Shown here piece by piece: positions 39,135 to 47,570 of a stretch of 64,000 nucleotides of DNA. Positions within the stretch are counted from its first letter, which is position 1. The number at the start of each line of letters is the position of its first letter. This stretch comes from Blastococcus sp. CPCC 205250 (lineage in GTDB: Bacteria > Actinomycetota > Actinomycetes > Mycobacteriales > Geodermatophilaceae). The translations under genes and the position numbers were made by a program. The stretch is from positions 124,001-188,000 of the forward strand of contig NZ_JABGCG010000008.1 of the NCBI RefSeq assembly GCF_019799925.1, read 5' to 3'. The notes under the pieces were generated by a model, which was given only the letters and a program-made list of their open reading frames with translations, was not told where the DNA came from and made no database searches.

Positions 39135-39795
39135 ACGCAACGAGGCGCTGCTGAAGGCCTTCAAGGCGGCCGGTGCCGCCGTCGACGAGTGCCCGAAGAT
39201 CAAGTCCCACGGCGATCGCCTGGCGTTCATCCGCAACGAGGTCCGCCTCGCCGGCGGGCGGATCGCCGCCGACGCGGCCACGGCGCTGCTCGAGGCGGTC
39301 GGCAACGACCTGCGGGACCTGTCCTCGGCGGCGAGCCAGCTCGTGTCGGACTTCGGCGGCACCGTCGACGCCGAGGCCGTCGCGCGCTTCTACCGAGGGC
39401 AGGCGGAGGCCAACGGCTTCGCGGTCGCGGACAAGGTCATGGTCGGGGACATGACCGGCTCCCTGGAGACGCTGCGCTGGGCGCTGAGCCGGGGAGTGGC
39501 GCACGTGCTGATCGCTGACGCGATCGCCGACGGCATCCGCACGGCGGCGCGGGTCAAGAGCCTCAACGCGCGGTCCGGCGACCTCGCCCGAACGCTCGGG
39601 ATGCCGTTCTGGAAGGTCGACAAGGCCAGCTCGCACGCCCGCGGCTGGAGCATCGAGGGGCTTCAGCAGGCGGTCGCCGTCGCGGCCGAGCTGAACGCCG
39701 ACGTCAAGGGCGCGGCCGCCAGCGCCGACTACGCCCTGGAACGGGCGGTGCGCCGCATCATCGGCGTCCGCGCCGCCACTGCCGGCCGCCGCTGA
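38812..39795 (+). CDS. holA: DNA polymerase III subunit delta
   Basis: Clamp-loader subunit that opens the sliding clamp. 327 aa: RLRVVVGEEELLRSRAL at the start, then the AAA+-like domain without a working P-loop, and the C-terminal helical collar (ERAVRRIIGVRA). Position after comEC is conserved. GTG start; a CACGAT hexamer lies 6 bases upstream, a degenerate leaderless arrangement. The first 323 bases overlap the extended comEC frame. Confidence 0.92.
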   Translation: MAAAPPAPTSRLRVVVGEEELLRSRALSAVRAAVLDRHPDGELHELTAAGLPVGELADVLAPSLFGGHRLVVVTGVHEAAGALCEALTGYTKDPDPDLTLVVVHHGGKRNEALLKAFKAAGAAVDECPKIKSHGDRLAFIRNEVRLAGGRIAADAATALLEAVGNDLRDLSSAASQLVSDFGGTVDAEAVARFYRGQAEANGFAVADKVMVGDMTGSLETLRWALSRGVAHVLIADAIADGIRTAARVKSLNARSGDLARTLGMPFWKVDKASSHARGWSIEGLQQAVAVAAELNADVKGAAASADYALERAVRRIIGVRAATAGRR

Positions 39796-39889
39796 GTCCA
39801 CGGGCGTCGGTCCGCCCGCAGCACCGGTCAGGCACGAGGGCGCGTGCACCGGCCATGCACGAGGGCACGCACCGGCCCAGGCGCGTGGG

Positions 39890-40070
39890 CTCCCGCCCGG
39901 CCAGGGTGTGTGGGCCTCGCGCCCCTGCTCCGCCGGGCCGCGTGGGCGCGCCCCTGCTCCACTGGGCCGCGTGGGCTCGCGCCCTGTCCCGCTGGGCCGC
40001 GTCGGCTCGCGCTGGGCCCGGCCGAGCCACGTGGGCTCGTGACCCGGCGCAGTCACGAGTGAGCTCGCCC
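39890..40070. repeat. Degenerate ~30-base tandem repeat
   Basis: The core GTGGGCTCGCGCCC or a close variant recurs with GTSRG anchors at about 39893, 39910, 39942, 39971, 40001, 40031 and 40059; the last five are 28-30 bases apart. The multiple-of-three period keeps frames open and on the minus strand yields decapeptide-like repeats (REPTRPSGxG). Confidence 0.65.
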
Positions 40071-40097
40071 CTGCGGCCGCGCACCGACCCGTACATG

Positions 40098-40138
40098 CGA
40101 CGAGCCCCCCTCCCGCGGTGCGGGAGGGGGGCTCGTCG
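40098..40138 (-). terminator. rpsT terminator
   Basis: Perfect 19-bp stem (40098-40116 with 40120-40138) and 3-base loop, 13 bases beyond the rpsT stop on the minus strand. Confidence 0.88.
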
Positions 40139-40151
40139 AGGAGTCGGTCGG

Positions 40152-40418
40152 TCAGCCCTGGAGGCCGGCCACCTGCTTGGCCATGCCCGACTTGCGGTTG
40201 GCGGCCTGGTTCTTGTGGATGACGCCCTTGCTGGCGGCCTTGTCCAGCGCCTTGCTGGCGGTGGCCAGCGCGGCGGAGGCCGCAGCGGCGTCCCCGGCGT
40301 CGGCCGCGGTGCGGAAGCGCCGGACCGCCGTCTTGAGGGCGGACTTGACCGCGACGTTGCGCTGACGCGCCTTCTCGTTGGTCTTGATCCGCTTCATCTG
40401 GGACTTGATGTTCGCCAC
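40152..40418 (-). CDS. rpsT: 30S ribosomal protein S20
   Basis: 88 aa. Basic helical protein: [21 protein letters not shown] at the start and [20 protein letters not shown] at the end are family signatures. The GTG at 40418 is preceded by a GAGG. Divergent from lepA with 212 bases between, as in other actinobacteria. Confidence 0.97.
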   Translation of the reverse strand: MANIKSQMKRIKTNEKARQRNVAVKSALKTAVRRFRTAADAGDAAAASAALATASKALDKAASKGVIHKNQAANRKSGMAKQVAGLQG

Positions 40419-40630
40419 GCGTGAGCCTCGGTGTCTCGCTGGAGGGAGTCTGACAGTGCGTCCGGACGCGCGGGCTCGACAGCCTGCGATCACGGACCGG
40501 CCTCACAAGATACCAGCGACGGTGGGGGAGGCCCACACCGCGTGCGGGGCCGGGGGAGGACCGGCCGCCGACGGCTCGCTGCCGGGAAGGCGCCCGCCCG
40601 CTCGCCCCGGCATGGGACGATGGGCGCACT

Positions 40631-42460
40631 GTGACGACTCCTGCTGCCACCGACCCGGTCCTGATCCGGAACTTCTGCATCATCGCCCACATCGACCACG
40701 GCAAGTCGACGTTGGCCGATCGGATGCTCGAGGTCACCGGACTCGTCGAGGGGCGCAACATGCGCGCCCAGTACCTCGACCGCATGGACATCGAGCGTGA
40801 GCGCGGGATCACCATCAAGGCGCAGAACGTCCGGCTGCCGTGGACCGTCGACGGCACCGAGTACGTGCTCGACATGATCGACACCCCGGGGCACGTCGAC
40901 TTCACCTACGAGGTGTCCCGGTCGCTGGCCGCCTGCGAGGGCGCGGTCCTGCTGGTCGACGCCGCCCAGGGCATCGAGGCGCAGACGCTGGCGAACCTCT
41001 ACCTGGCGCTGGAGAACGACCTCACGATCATCCCGGTGCTCAACAAGATCGACCTGCCGGCAGCGCAGCCGGAGAAGTACGCCGCGGAGATCGCCCACAT
41101 CATCGGTTGCGAGCCCGACGACGTCCTGCGGGTCAGCGGCAAGACCGGCGTCGGCGTGCCCGAGCTGCTCGACCGCATCGTCGCGGAGATCCCCGCCCCC
41201 ACGGGCGACGACGCGGGCCCCGCCCGCGCGATGATCTTCGACTCCGTCTACGACATCTACCGCGGCGTGATCACCTACGTCCGGGTCGTCGACGGCCGGA
41301 TCTCCGGCCGCGAGCGCATCAAGATGATGTCCACCGGCGCGACGCACGAGCTGCTGGAGATCGGCGTCATCTCCCCGGAGCCCAAGCCGGTCGAGAGCCT
41401 CGGCGTCGGTGAGGTGGGCTACTTCATCACCGGCGTGAAGGACGTCCGCCAGTCCCGCGTCGGCGACACCGTCACGCTGCACCACAAGCCGGCCGCCGAG
41501 CCGATCGGCGGCTACAGCGACCCCAAGCCGATGGTCTACTCCGGCCTCTACCCGATCGACGGCAGCGACTACCCGCTGCTGCGCGAGGCGCTGGACAAGC
41601 TGCTGCTCAACGACGCGGCGCTGGTCTACGAGCCGGAGACCTCCGCGGCCCTGGGCTTCGGCTTCCGCGTCGGCTTCCTCGGCCTGCTCCACCTGGAGAT
41701 CGTCCGCGAGCGACTGGAGCGCGAGGCGGGCATCAGCCTCATCTCCACCGCCCCGAACGTCGTCTACCGCGTGGTGATGGAGGACCGCTCCGAGATCACC
41801 GTGACCAACCCGAGCGACTGGCCCGAGGGCAAGATCGACACGGTCTACGAGCCGATCGTCAACGCCACGGTCATCGCGCCCAGCGACTACACCGGCGCGA
41901 TCATGGAGCTCTGCCAGAGCCGCCGCGGCCAGCTGGGCGGCATGGACTATCTCAGCGAGTCCCGGGTCGAGCTGCGCTACACGCTGCCGCTCGGCGAGAT
42001 CATCTTCGACTTCTTCGACGCGCTGAAGTCACGTACCCGCGGCTACGCCAGCCTCGACTACGCCGAGGCCGGTGAGCAGGAGTCCGCGCTGGTCAAGGTG
42101 GACATCCTGCTGCAGGGCGAGGCCGTCGACGCCTTCAGCGCGATCGTGCACAAGGACAAGGCCTACAGCTACGGCGTCATGATGGCCGGCAAGCTACGCG
42201 AGCTCATCCCGCGCCAGCAGTTCGAGGTGCCCATCCAGGCCGCCGTCGGCTCCCGGGTCATCGCCCGCGAGACGGTGCGCGCCATCCGCAAGGACGTCCT
42301 CGCCAAGTGCTACGGCGGTGACATCACCCGCAAGCGGAAACTGCTGGAGAAGCAGAAGGAGGGCAAGAAGCGGATGAAGATGGTCGGCCGCGTCGAGGTC
42401 CCCCAGGAGGCCTTCGTGGCCGCGCTCTCCACCAACGAGTCGACCGCCTCCAAGAAGTGA
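40631..42460 (+). CDS. lepA: Elongation factor 4 (LepA)
   Basis: Ribosomal GTPase, 609 aa. AHIDHGKST (19-27), the effector region [18 protein letters not shown], and the LepA-specific C-terminal domain ([27 protein letters not shown]; ending [19 protein letters not shown]). GTG start. Overlaps the next gene by 4 bases. Confidence 0.97.
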   Translation: MTTPAATDPVLIRNFCIIAHIDHGKSTLADRMLEVTGLVEGRNMRAQYLDRMDIERERGITIKAQNVRLPWTVDGTEYVLDMIDTPGHVDFTYEVSRSLAACEGAVLLVDAAQGIEAQTLANLYLALENDLTIIPVLNKIDLPAAQPEKYAAEIAHIIGCEPDDVLRVSGKTGVGVPELLDRIVAEIPAPTGDDAGPARAMIFDSVYDIYRGVITYVRVVDGRISGRERIKMMSTGATHELLEIGVISPEPKPVESLGVGEVGYFITGVKDVRQSRVGDTVTLHHKPAAEPIGGYSDPKPMVYSGLYPIDGSDYPLLREALDKLLLNDAALVYEPETSAALGFGFRVGFLGLLHLEIVRERLEREAGISLISTAPNVVYRVVMEDRSEITVTNPSDWPEGKIDTVYEPIVNATVIAPSDYTGAIMELCQSRRGQLGGMDYLSESRVELRYTLPLGEIIFDFFDALKSRTRGYASLDYAEAGEQESALVKVDILLQGEAVDAFSAIVHKDKAYSYGVMMAGKLRELIPRQQFEVPIQAAVGSRVIARETVRAIRKDVLAKCYGGDITRKRKLLEKQKEGKKRMKMVGRVEVPQEAFVAALSTNESTASKK

Positions 42461-43113
42461 GCGGCCGGCTCCTCGCCGTCTGCGTCTCGGGCACGGACCT
42501 CCCCACCGTGCCCGACCGCAAGCCCAAGCGCACCGGCATCGACAAGCGGCCGGTGGCCGGCCGGGTCGCCGTCCACCCGCTCGGGCTGGACGGCGACCTC
42601 CAGGTCAACCGCAGGTACCACGGCGGCGAGGGCCAGGCGGTCTACGCCTACGCCCAGGAGGACGCCGACTGGTGGGCCGCCGAGCTGGACCGCGAGCTGC
42701 CGCCGGGCCGCTTCGGGGAGAACCTCCGCACCAGCGGGCTGGACCTCACCGGCGCCGTCCTCGGCGAGCGGTGGCGGGTCGGCACGGCGCTGCTCGAGGT
42801 GACCGACTGCCGCATCCCGTGCGCCAACTTCGAGCGCTTCTGGGGGGTGGCGCAGCTGGTCAAGCGCTTCACCGTGCACGGGGCGCCGGGCGCCTACCTC
42901 CGCGTGATCGAGACCGGCGACGTCGCCGCCGGAGACCCCGTCGAGGTGGTCGACCGCCCCGCGCACGGGGTCACCGTCGGCACGGCGTTCCGGGCGTACA
43001 CGACCCAGAAGCGCCGGCTGCCGGAGCTGGCCCCCGCCGTCCCCGTCCTCCCCGAGCGGACCCGCGACAAGATCGCCGCCCGCATCGCGACCCGGACCGC
43101 CCAGCAGGCCTGA
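42457..43113 (+). CDS. MOSC domain protein (YiiM-like)
   Basis: 218 aa. MOSC-type beta-barrel: [49 protein letters not shown] and the conserved Cys in [15 protein letters not shown] proteins handle molybdenum-bound sulfur or reduce N-hydroxylated compounds (YiiM); the substrate is unknown. The GTG overlaps lepA, so the two are coupled. Confidence 0.88.
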   Translation: MSGRLLAVCVSGTDLPTVPDRKPKRTGIDKRPVAGRVAVHPLGLDGDLQVNRRYHGGEGQAVYAYAQEDADWWAAELDRELPPGRFGENLRTSGLDLTGAVLGERWRVGTALLEVTDCRIPCANFERFWGVAQLVKRFTVHGAPGAYLRVIETGDVAAGDPVEVVDRPAHGVTVGTAFRAYTTQKRRLPELAPAVPVLPERTRDKIAARIATRTAQQA

Positions 43114-43121
43114 GCCGGGGG

Positions 43122-43652
43122 TCAGGACAGCAGCGCGAGCTTGATCTCCCCGGTCAGCCGCGTCGCGTCGACGCCCCGGTCGGCGAGCACCCGCATCGCC
43201 AGACCCTCCCCCTCGCGGATCAGGCCGAGGGCGATGTGCCCGTCGGTGATCGTGCGCTGGCGCATCGCGATCGTCTCGCGCAGCGAGAGCTCCAGGACCT
43301 TCTTGGCCCGCGGGGCGAAGGGCAGGTGCCCACCGGACACGCGACCGCCCAGGGGCTGGTCCAGGGCGCCCGGCCCGAACGTCGCCTCCACCCGCTCCCG
43401 AACCGCGTCCAGGTCGATGCCCAGGGTGCTGAGCGCCTGCGCGTCCAGGTCGCCGACCAGCCGGGTCACCGACGTCGTGACGACCTCCCGGCTCAGCCCG
43501 TGCCGCGCCAGGACGGCGGCGGTCGGGGTGTCCTGACCGAGGAGGGCGAGCAGCAGGTGCTCGGTGCCGACCCGCTCGCTGCGCAGCCGCCGGGCCTCCG
43601 TCTGCGCCTGGACGACGGTCTCGCGGGCCGCCTGGCTGAACCGTTCGAACAT
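43122..43652 (-). CDS. Stand-alone Clp N-terminal domain protein
   Basis: 176 aa consisting of two Clp_N repeats (about 1-70: MFERFSQAARETVVQAQTEARRL...GTEHLLLALL; about 80-150: FAPRAKKVLELSLRETIAMRQ...GHIALGLI), the ClpC/ClpA domain that receives adaptors and substrates, with no ATPase module. It may act as an adaptor, decoy or sensor for the Clp system. Two bases downstream of an HTH gene and divergent from clpP3, so the three form a locus. Confidence 0.85.
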   Translation of the reverse strand: MFERFSQAARETVVQAQTEARRLRSERVGTEHLLLALLGQDTPTAAVLARHGLSREVVTTSVTRLVGDLDAQALSTLGIDLDAVRERVEATFGPGALDQPLGGRVSGGHLPFAPRAKKVLELSLRETIAMRQRTITDGHIALGLIREGEGLAMRVLADRGVDATRLTGEIKLALLS

Positions 43653-43653
43653 G

Positions 43654-43902
43654 TCAGTCCCTCCGTCGGAGCGGCGCCCTGCCGCTGATGGACCTGCCGC
43701 GCGCGTACTTCTTGTGGACCGCCTGCCGGCTCACGCCGAGCAGCTGGGCGATCTGCTCCCAGGTCCAGCCCCTGTCCCGGGCGTTGTCCACCTGCAGGGC
43801 CTCCAGCCGCTCCACCAGCACGCGGAGCGACCGGACGGCGCGCAGGCCGACCGCCGGGTCGTCGTCGGCGGCCGCCGTGGCCACCGCTGCTGTGTCCGCC
43901 AT
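43654..43902 (-). CDS. Small HTH regulator of the clpP3 locus
   Basis: 82 aa. An acidic Ala-rich N-terminus, a helix (RSLRVLVERLEALQVDNARD) and a helix-turn-helix GWTWEQIAQLLGVSRQAVHK near residues 47-66. ATG 43902 is chosen over the TTG at 43911: TTGACA, an 18-base spacer, TACGTT and 7 bases lead exactly to it, a near-consensus leaderless promoter. A dyad overlaps the -35, so it probably regulates itself and perhaps clpP3. Confidence 0.82.
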   Translation of the reverse strand: MADTAAVATAAADDDPAVGLRAVRSLRVLVERLEALQVDNARDRGWTWEQIAQLLGVSRQAVHKKYARGRSISGRAPLRRRD

Positions 43903-43932
43903 GTCTGTCAACGTAGGTTGCGCCAGCGCGGC

Positions 43933-43952
43933 GTGTCAACCGGGATTGACAC
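43933..43952. promoter_or_regulatory. Dyad over the -35 of the HTH/Clp-N operon
   Basis: GTGTCAA-N6-TTGACAC, perfect 7-base arms. The left arm contains the complement of the minus-strand -35 (TTGACA, 43934-43939). Likely operator of the HTH protein encoded next to it. Confidence 0.6.
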
Positions 43953-43973
43953 GGCGTCCGCTGTCGGCGGAAG

Positions 43974-43988
43974 CGCTGCGCCCACGGC
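43974..43988 (+). promoter_or_regulatory. 15-base element shared with the clpP1 promoter region
   Basis: CGCTGCGCCCACGGC is identical to 1615-1629 upstream of clpP1. Here it ends 33 bases before TAGCGT (44022-44027), the probable -10 of clpP3; at clpP1 it ends 42 bases before the -10. The ClgR-type core within it has its final G changed to A. Confidence 0.5.
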
Positions 43989-44061
43989 AGAACGCGCTTC
44001 CCCCGGGCTGGCCGCCGTCCCTAGCGTCGGCGTCGTCGAGCAGGCGAGGTCGGGAGGACCC

Positions 44062-44664
44062 ATGACGCGAGTGCTGGAGAACCGGGCGGGCACGGCGGCG
44101 CCCTGGGGGGAGGCGGTGCGCGACCGGCTGCTGGGGGAGCGGATCGTGGTGCTGGGTCAGCCGGTGGACGACGACGTGGCCACGCGGATCAGCTCCGAGC
44201 TGCTGCTGCTGGCCGCCGAGGACCCCGCGGCGGAGATCCGCTTGTACGTCAACTCCCCGGGCGGCTCGGTGACCGCCGGCATGGCCATCTACGACACCAT
44301 GCAGCTCGTCGGCCCGGACGTCTCGACCTGGGCTCTGGGCTTCGCCGCGTCGATGGGGCAGTTCCTGCTCTCCGGCGGTGCGCCCGGCAAGCGGTACGCG
44401 CTGCCCAACGCCCGCGTGCTCATGCACCAGCCGTCGGCGGGACTGTCCGGGGTGCAGTCCGACATCGCGGTGCAGGCCGCCGCGTTCGGGTCGATGAAGC
44501 GCCGGATCGCGGAGCTCACCGCGCTGCACACCGGGCAGACGGTCGAGCAGATCACCGCGGACGCCGACCGGGACCGCTGGTTCACCGCCGAGGAGGCGCG
44601 GGACTACGGGCTGGTCGACCACGTGGTGGCCTCGTCTGCGTCAGCCCCGCTCGGCCGGCGCTGA
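44062..44664 (+). CDS. Third ClpP-type protease subunit
   Basis: 200 aa, about 40 kb from clpP1P2. The catalytic residues are intact: Ser in GFAASMGQF, His in LMHQPSAG, and the DRDRW segment. It resembles ClpP1 far more than ClpP2 ([24 protein letters not shown]). Streptomyces has extra ClpPs (ClpP3-5) induced when the main protease fails; this may be analogous. ATG with GGGAGGA (44052-44058) upstream. Divergent from the HTH/Clp-N pair. Confidence 0.92.
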   Translation: MTRVLENRAGTAAPWGEAVRDRLLGERIVVLGQPVDDDVATRISSELLLLAAEDPAAEIRLYVNSPGGSVTAGMAIYDTMQLVGPDVSTWALGFAASMGQFLLSGGAPGKRYALPNARVLMHQPSAGLSGVQSDIAVQAAAFGSMKRRIAELTALHTGQTVEQITADADRDRWFTAEEARDYGLVDHVVASSASAPLGRR

Positions 44665-44670
44665 GCCCGC

Positions 44671-44704
44671 GGCGCCGCCGGCCGGCTGTCCGGCCGGCGG
44701 CGCC
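44671..44704. terminator. Bidirectional terminator
   Basis: Perfect 15-bp stem (44671-44685 with 44690-44704), 4-base loop, between the stops of clpP3 and the convergent oxidoreductase gene. Confidence 0.82.
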
Positions 44705-44709
44705 GTCCG

Positions 44710-45678
44710 TCACAGGGTGAAGACGATCTTCCCGTTGGTGCGGCCCTCGAGCATGCGCGCGAAGCCCTCGCGGGCCTCGGTCAGCGGCAGCTCCACGTCG
44801 ATCTGCGGCCGGATCCCGGTAGCCCGGCACATCGAGATGAGGTCGGCCAGCTCGTCGCGGGTGCCCATCGTCGAGCCGATCACCGACAGCTGGGTGAAGA
44901 AGACCCGGTTGAGCTCGGCGCCGGGGTTGAAGCCGGTCGTCGCACCCGAGGTGACGATGACGCCGCCGGGCTTGAGCGACTTCACGCTGTGCGACCAGGT
45001 CGCCTCGCCGACGGTCTCCATGACGCCGTCCACCCGCTCGGGCAGCCGGGCGTTGGACTCGAAGGCCTGGTCGGCGCCCAGTGCCAGCGCCGCGGCGCGC
45101 TTGTCCTCGCTACGGCCGGTCACCCAGACGCGGAACCCGGCGGCCTTGCCGAGCACGACCAGCGCCGTGGCGACGCCGCCGCTCGCGCCCTGCACCAGGA
45201 CGGTCTGGCCCGGGCGCAGCCCCGACCGCACGAAGAGCATGCGGTAGGCGGTCAGCCACGCGGTCGGCAGGCAGGCCGCCTCGGCGAACGACAGCTCGGC
45301 CGGCTTGGGCAGCACGTTGCGGCGCGGCACGGCCACCCGCTCGGCCATCGTCCCCTGGTGCAGCTCGGAGAAGAGCGTGCGCTTGGGGTCCAGCGTCTCG
45401 TCGCCGGTCCAGCCGGGCGTGCCGACGACGACGCCGTGCACCACGACCTCGTTGCCGTCCTCGTCCAGCCCCGCCGCGTCGGTGCCGAGGACCATCGGCA
45501 TCCGCTCCTGCGGCAGGCCGACCCCGCGCAGGCTGAACAGGTCGTGGTGGTTCAGCGAGACGGCCTTGACCGTGACCGTCGTCCAGCCGTCACGCGGCTC
45601 GGGCTCGGGGCGGTCGCCGATCTCCAGGACCGAGAGCGGGTCCTCCGGGGACGGGGTCGAGACGAAGGCAGCCAGCAT
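44710..45678 (-). CDS. Zinc-binding-dehydrogenase-type NAD(P)H quinone oxidoreductase
   Basis: 322-aa medium-chain dehydrogenase/reductase. GroES-like N-terminal half (SLNHHDLFSLRGVG; LGTDAAG) and a Rossmann half with VQGASGGVATALV. The structural zinc cysteines are absent, as in quinone oxidoreductases. ATG 45678 has TAGCGT (minus strand, 45686-45691) 7 bases upstream, leaderless; the nine extra codons upstream overlap that box. Substrate unknown. Confidence 0.87.
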   Translation of the reverse strand: MLAAFVSTPSPEDPLSVLEIGDRPEPEPRDGWTTVTVKAVSLNHHDLFSLRGVGLPQERMPMVLGTDAAGLDEDGNEVVVHGVVVGTPGWTGDETLDPKRTLFSELHQGTMAERVAVPRRNVLPKPAELSFAEAACLPTAWLTAYRMLFVRSGLRPGQTVLVQGASGGVATALVVLGKAAGFRVWVTGRSEDKRAAALALGADQAFESNARLPERVDGVMETVGEATWSHSVKSLKPGGVIVTSGATTGFNPGAELNRVFFTQLSVIGSTMGTRDELADLISMCRATGIRPQIDVELPLTEAREGFARMLEGRTNGKIVFTL

Positions 45679-45759
45679 GGTCCGGACGCTAGCCGAGCCC
45701 CCCACCAGGAGCGACGCGGGTCTGGGGGATCCGTCGCGCGAGAGACAGCCCCCGGCCGC

Positions 45760-46767
45760 TCAGCGGACGACGACGACGTGCTCCCCGCGCGGCACGAACT
45801 CGCCGATCACCGGGGCGCCCGGCACCTCACCGCCCAGCAGCAGGCCCCCGGAGGTCTGGGCGTCGGCCAGCAGCAGCGCCTCGTCCTCGGTCACCGCGGA
45901 CAGGTCGGTGTGCGGGCGCACCCAGTCGAGGTTGCGGCGCGTGCCGCCGGAGACGAACCCGCCGGCGAGGGCGTCCTGCGCGCCGGTCAGGTACGGGACG
46001 GCGGCCGCGTCGACGACCGCGGTGACGCCGCTGGCGCGGGCCATCTTGTAGAGGTGGCCGAGCAGGCCGAAGCCCGTGACGTCGGTGCCGGCGCGGATCC
46101 CCGCCTCCACCGCGGCCAGGCCGGCGTCGCGGTTCAGCGCGGTCATCGAGGCGACGGCCTCCTCGCTGACCTCGCCGGTGGCCTTCATCCGGCTGTTGAG
46201 CACGCCGACGCCCAGCGGCTTGGTCAGCGACAGAGGGGTGCCGGCGGTGGCGGCGGAGTTGGTGACGAGCCGGTCGACGTCGACGACGCCGGTGACCGCC
46301 ATCCCGTACTTCGGCTCCGGGTCGTCGATCGAGTGCCCGCCGCCCACGTGGCAGCCGGCCTCCCGGGCGACGTCGAGCCCGCCGCGCAGCACCTCGGCGG
46401 CGAGCTCGGCCGGCAGCACGTCGCGCGGCCAGCCGAGGAGGTTGACGGCCACCACGGGGGTGCCGCCCATCGCGTAGACGTCGGACAGCGCATTGGCGGC
46501 CGCGATCCGGCCGAAGGTGTACGCGTCGTCGACGACGGGGGTGAAGAAGTCGGTGGTGAGCACGATGCCCTGGCCGCCGGCGATGCGGACCACCGCGGCG
46601 TCGTCGCCGTCGTCGAGGCCGACCACCAGCTCGGCCGCCGGGGAGACGGGGCCGCCGAGGGTCAGGCCCGCGACGACCTGCTCGAGCTCACCGGGCGGGA
46701 TCTTGCAGGCGCAGCCGCCGCCGTGCGCGTACTGGGTGAGCCGGATGTGGGCGGGTGCGCTGGTCAC
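45760..46767 (-). CDS. selD: Selenide, water dikinase (selenophosphate synthetase)
   Basis: Makes selenophosphate, the selenium donor for Sec-tRNA, from selenide and ATP. 335 aa. The active-site pair is Cys19 and Lys22 in GGGCACKI (Cys17/Lys20 in E. coli); it is a plain Cys codon, not a recoded stop. TTDFFTPVVDD, GHSIDDPEPKYG, TDVTGFGLLGH and DAQTSGGLL are all present. GTG with TACATT (minus strand, 46774-46779) 6 bases upstream, leaderless. It lies 0.8 kb from the tRNA-Sec gene. Confidence 0.96.
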   Translation of the reverse strand: MTSAPAHIRLTQYAHGGGCACKIPPGELEQVVAGLTLGGPVSPAAELVVGLDDGDDAAVVRIAGGQGIVLTTDFFTPVVDDAYTFGRIAAANALSDVYAMGGTPVVAVNLLGWPRDVLPAELAAEVLRGGLDVAREAGCHVGGGHSIDDPEPKYGMAVTGVVDVDRLVTNSAATAGTPLSLTKPLGVGVLNSRMKATGEVSEEAVASMTALNRDAGLAAVEAGIRAGTDVTGFGLLGHLYKMARASGVTAVVDAAAVPYLTGAQDALAGGFVSGGTRRNLDWVRPHTDLSAVTEDEALLLADAQTSGGLLLGGEVPGAPVIGEFVPRGEHVVVVR

Positions 46768-46814
46768 CGCCCGAATGTAGGCGGCGGCCGGGTCGGCCGG
46801 AGGACCGTGCCGGG

Positions 46815-47537
46815 TCAGTCCTCGCGGCCGCCCTGCAGGACGCGCAGCCGCGGGAGCGGCGCCTCGGCCACCGGCGTCTCGGCGGCGGGGACCTGCCGGG
46901 CCGCGGGGACCCGTGCGGTCGCGCCGCGGCCGAGCGCGCGGCCGGCGGGGTGCGTGGTGGACGGCGCGCCGAAGAGGCCGGGGTCGCGGCGGGGGGCGGT
47001 CTCCCCGGTCACCTCGACCGACTCGATCCGGTCCTCGCGGAACCAGCGGGGGCCCTGCCGCTCGCGGCACCACGCGACGAGGTACCAGTGGTCGGCGCTC
47101 CGGCTCAGCAGGTGCGGCTCGACCTCGCGCCGGCTCGCGCGGCCCTTGCCGTCGCGGTACCGCAGCACCACGACGCGGCGCTGGGTCACAGCCTGCTCGA
47201 CGGTGGCCCGCAGGTCGGCAGAGTGCCCGGCCTCGGCGCTCACCCAGAGGCTGGTGGCGAGCAGCTGCGCGCGCCGCTGCGGATCGGGCTCGAGGACGGC
47301 GAGCACCTTCTCCAGCGCCGCGCGCCCGGCGTCGGCGTAGGGCCCGTCGGGCTGGGCGGCGAGGGCGACGGCGACGGCCGCGGCCTCCTCGGGCGAGAGG
47401 GCGACCGGCGACAGCGTCGCGGGGGAGCGGGACTCGGTGCGGCGGCTCACATCGGGGATGCTGGCACCGGCCACCGACAGTTCCGGCGGCGCGACGCCGA
47501 GTCGCGGGCGGGGAGTTGGCGACACGCCGTACGACAC
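46815..47537 (-). CDS. WYL-domain protein lacking the usual HTH
   Basis: Up to 240 aa. The WYL region (about 100-185; VVVLRYRDGKGRASRREVEPHLLSR then YLVAWCRERQGPRWFREDRIES) is complete, preceded by LSPEEAAAVAVALAAQ, which in YafY-type regulators follows an N-terminal helix-turn-helix. Here that HTH is missing: upstream lies the tRNA-Sec gene. Either a natural WYL-only form or a truncated regulator. The start is uncertain; GTG 47450 would remove a Pro-rich leader. Confidence 0.65.
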   Translation of the reverse strand: MSYGVSPTPRPRLGVAPPELSVAGASIPDVSRRTESRSPATLSPVALSPEEAAAVAVALAAQPDGPYADAGRAALEKVLAVLEPDPQRRAQLLATSLWVSAEAGHSADLRATVEQAVTQRRVVVLRYRDGKGRASRREVEPHLLSRSADHWYLVAWCRERQGPRWFREDRIESVEVTGETAPRRDPGLFGAPSTTHPAGRALGRGATARVPAARQVPAAETPVAEAPLPRLRVLQGGRED

Positions 47538-47557
47538 GCCGAACAGGCGTTGGCAAG

Positions 47558-47563
47558 TACTGT
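47558..47563 (+). promoter_or_regulatory. -10 box of the tRNA-Sec gene
   Basis: TACTGT ends 7 bases before the mature 5' end of the tRNA (47571). No good -35 is visible. Confidence 0.5.
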
Positions 47564-47570
47564 CGGGGGT

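Larger units (their letters stand above)
39796..40151. other. 356-base region between holA and rpsT
   Basis: No convincing gene. It contains two copies of a ~22-base repeat (GCACGAGGGC...GCACCGGCC at 39832-39854 and 39857-39877), a degenerate ~30-base tandem repeat (39890-40070), and the rpsT terminator at 40098-40138. Frames that stay open through it on both strands simply encode the repeat. Confidence 0.65.

Noticed and set aside
39844..40062. A 72-codon plus-strand frame in the repeat region
   Set aside because: Encodes only the 30-base repeat; the opposite strand is equally open, as expected from the repeat period.
38839..40905. A 688-codon minus-strand frame across holA, the repeat region and rpsT
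   Set aside because: It covers holA antisense, the tandem repeat and rpsT in another phase; no domain, and rpsT and holA are clear genes.
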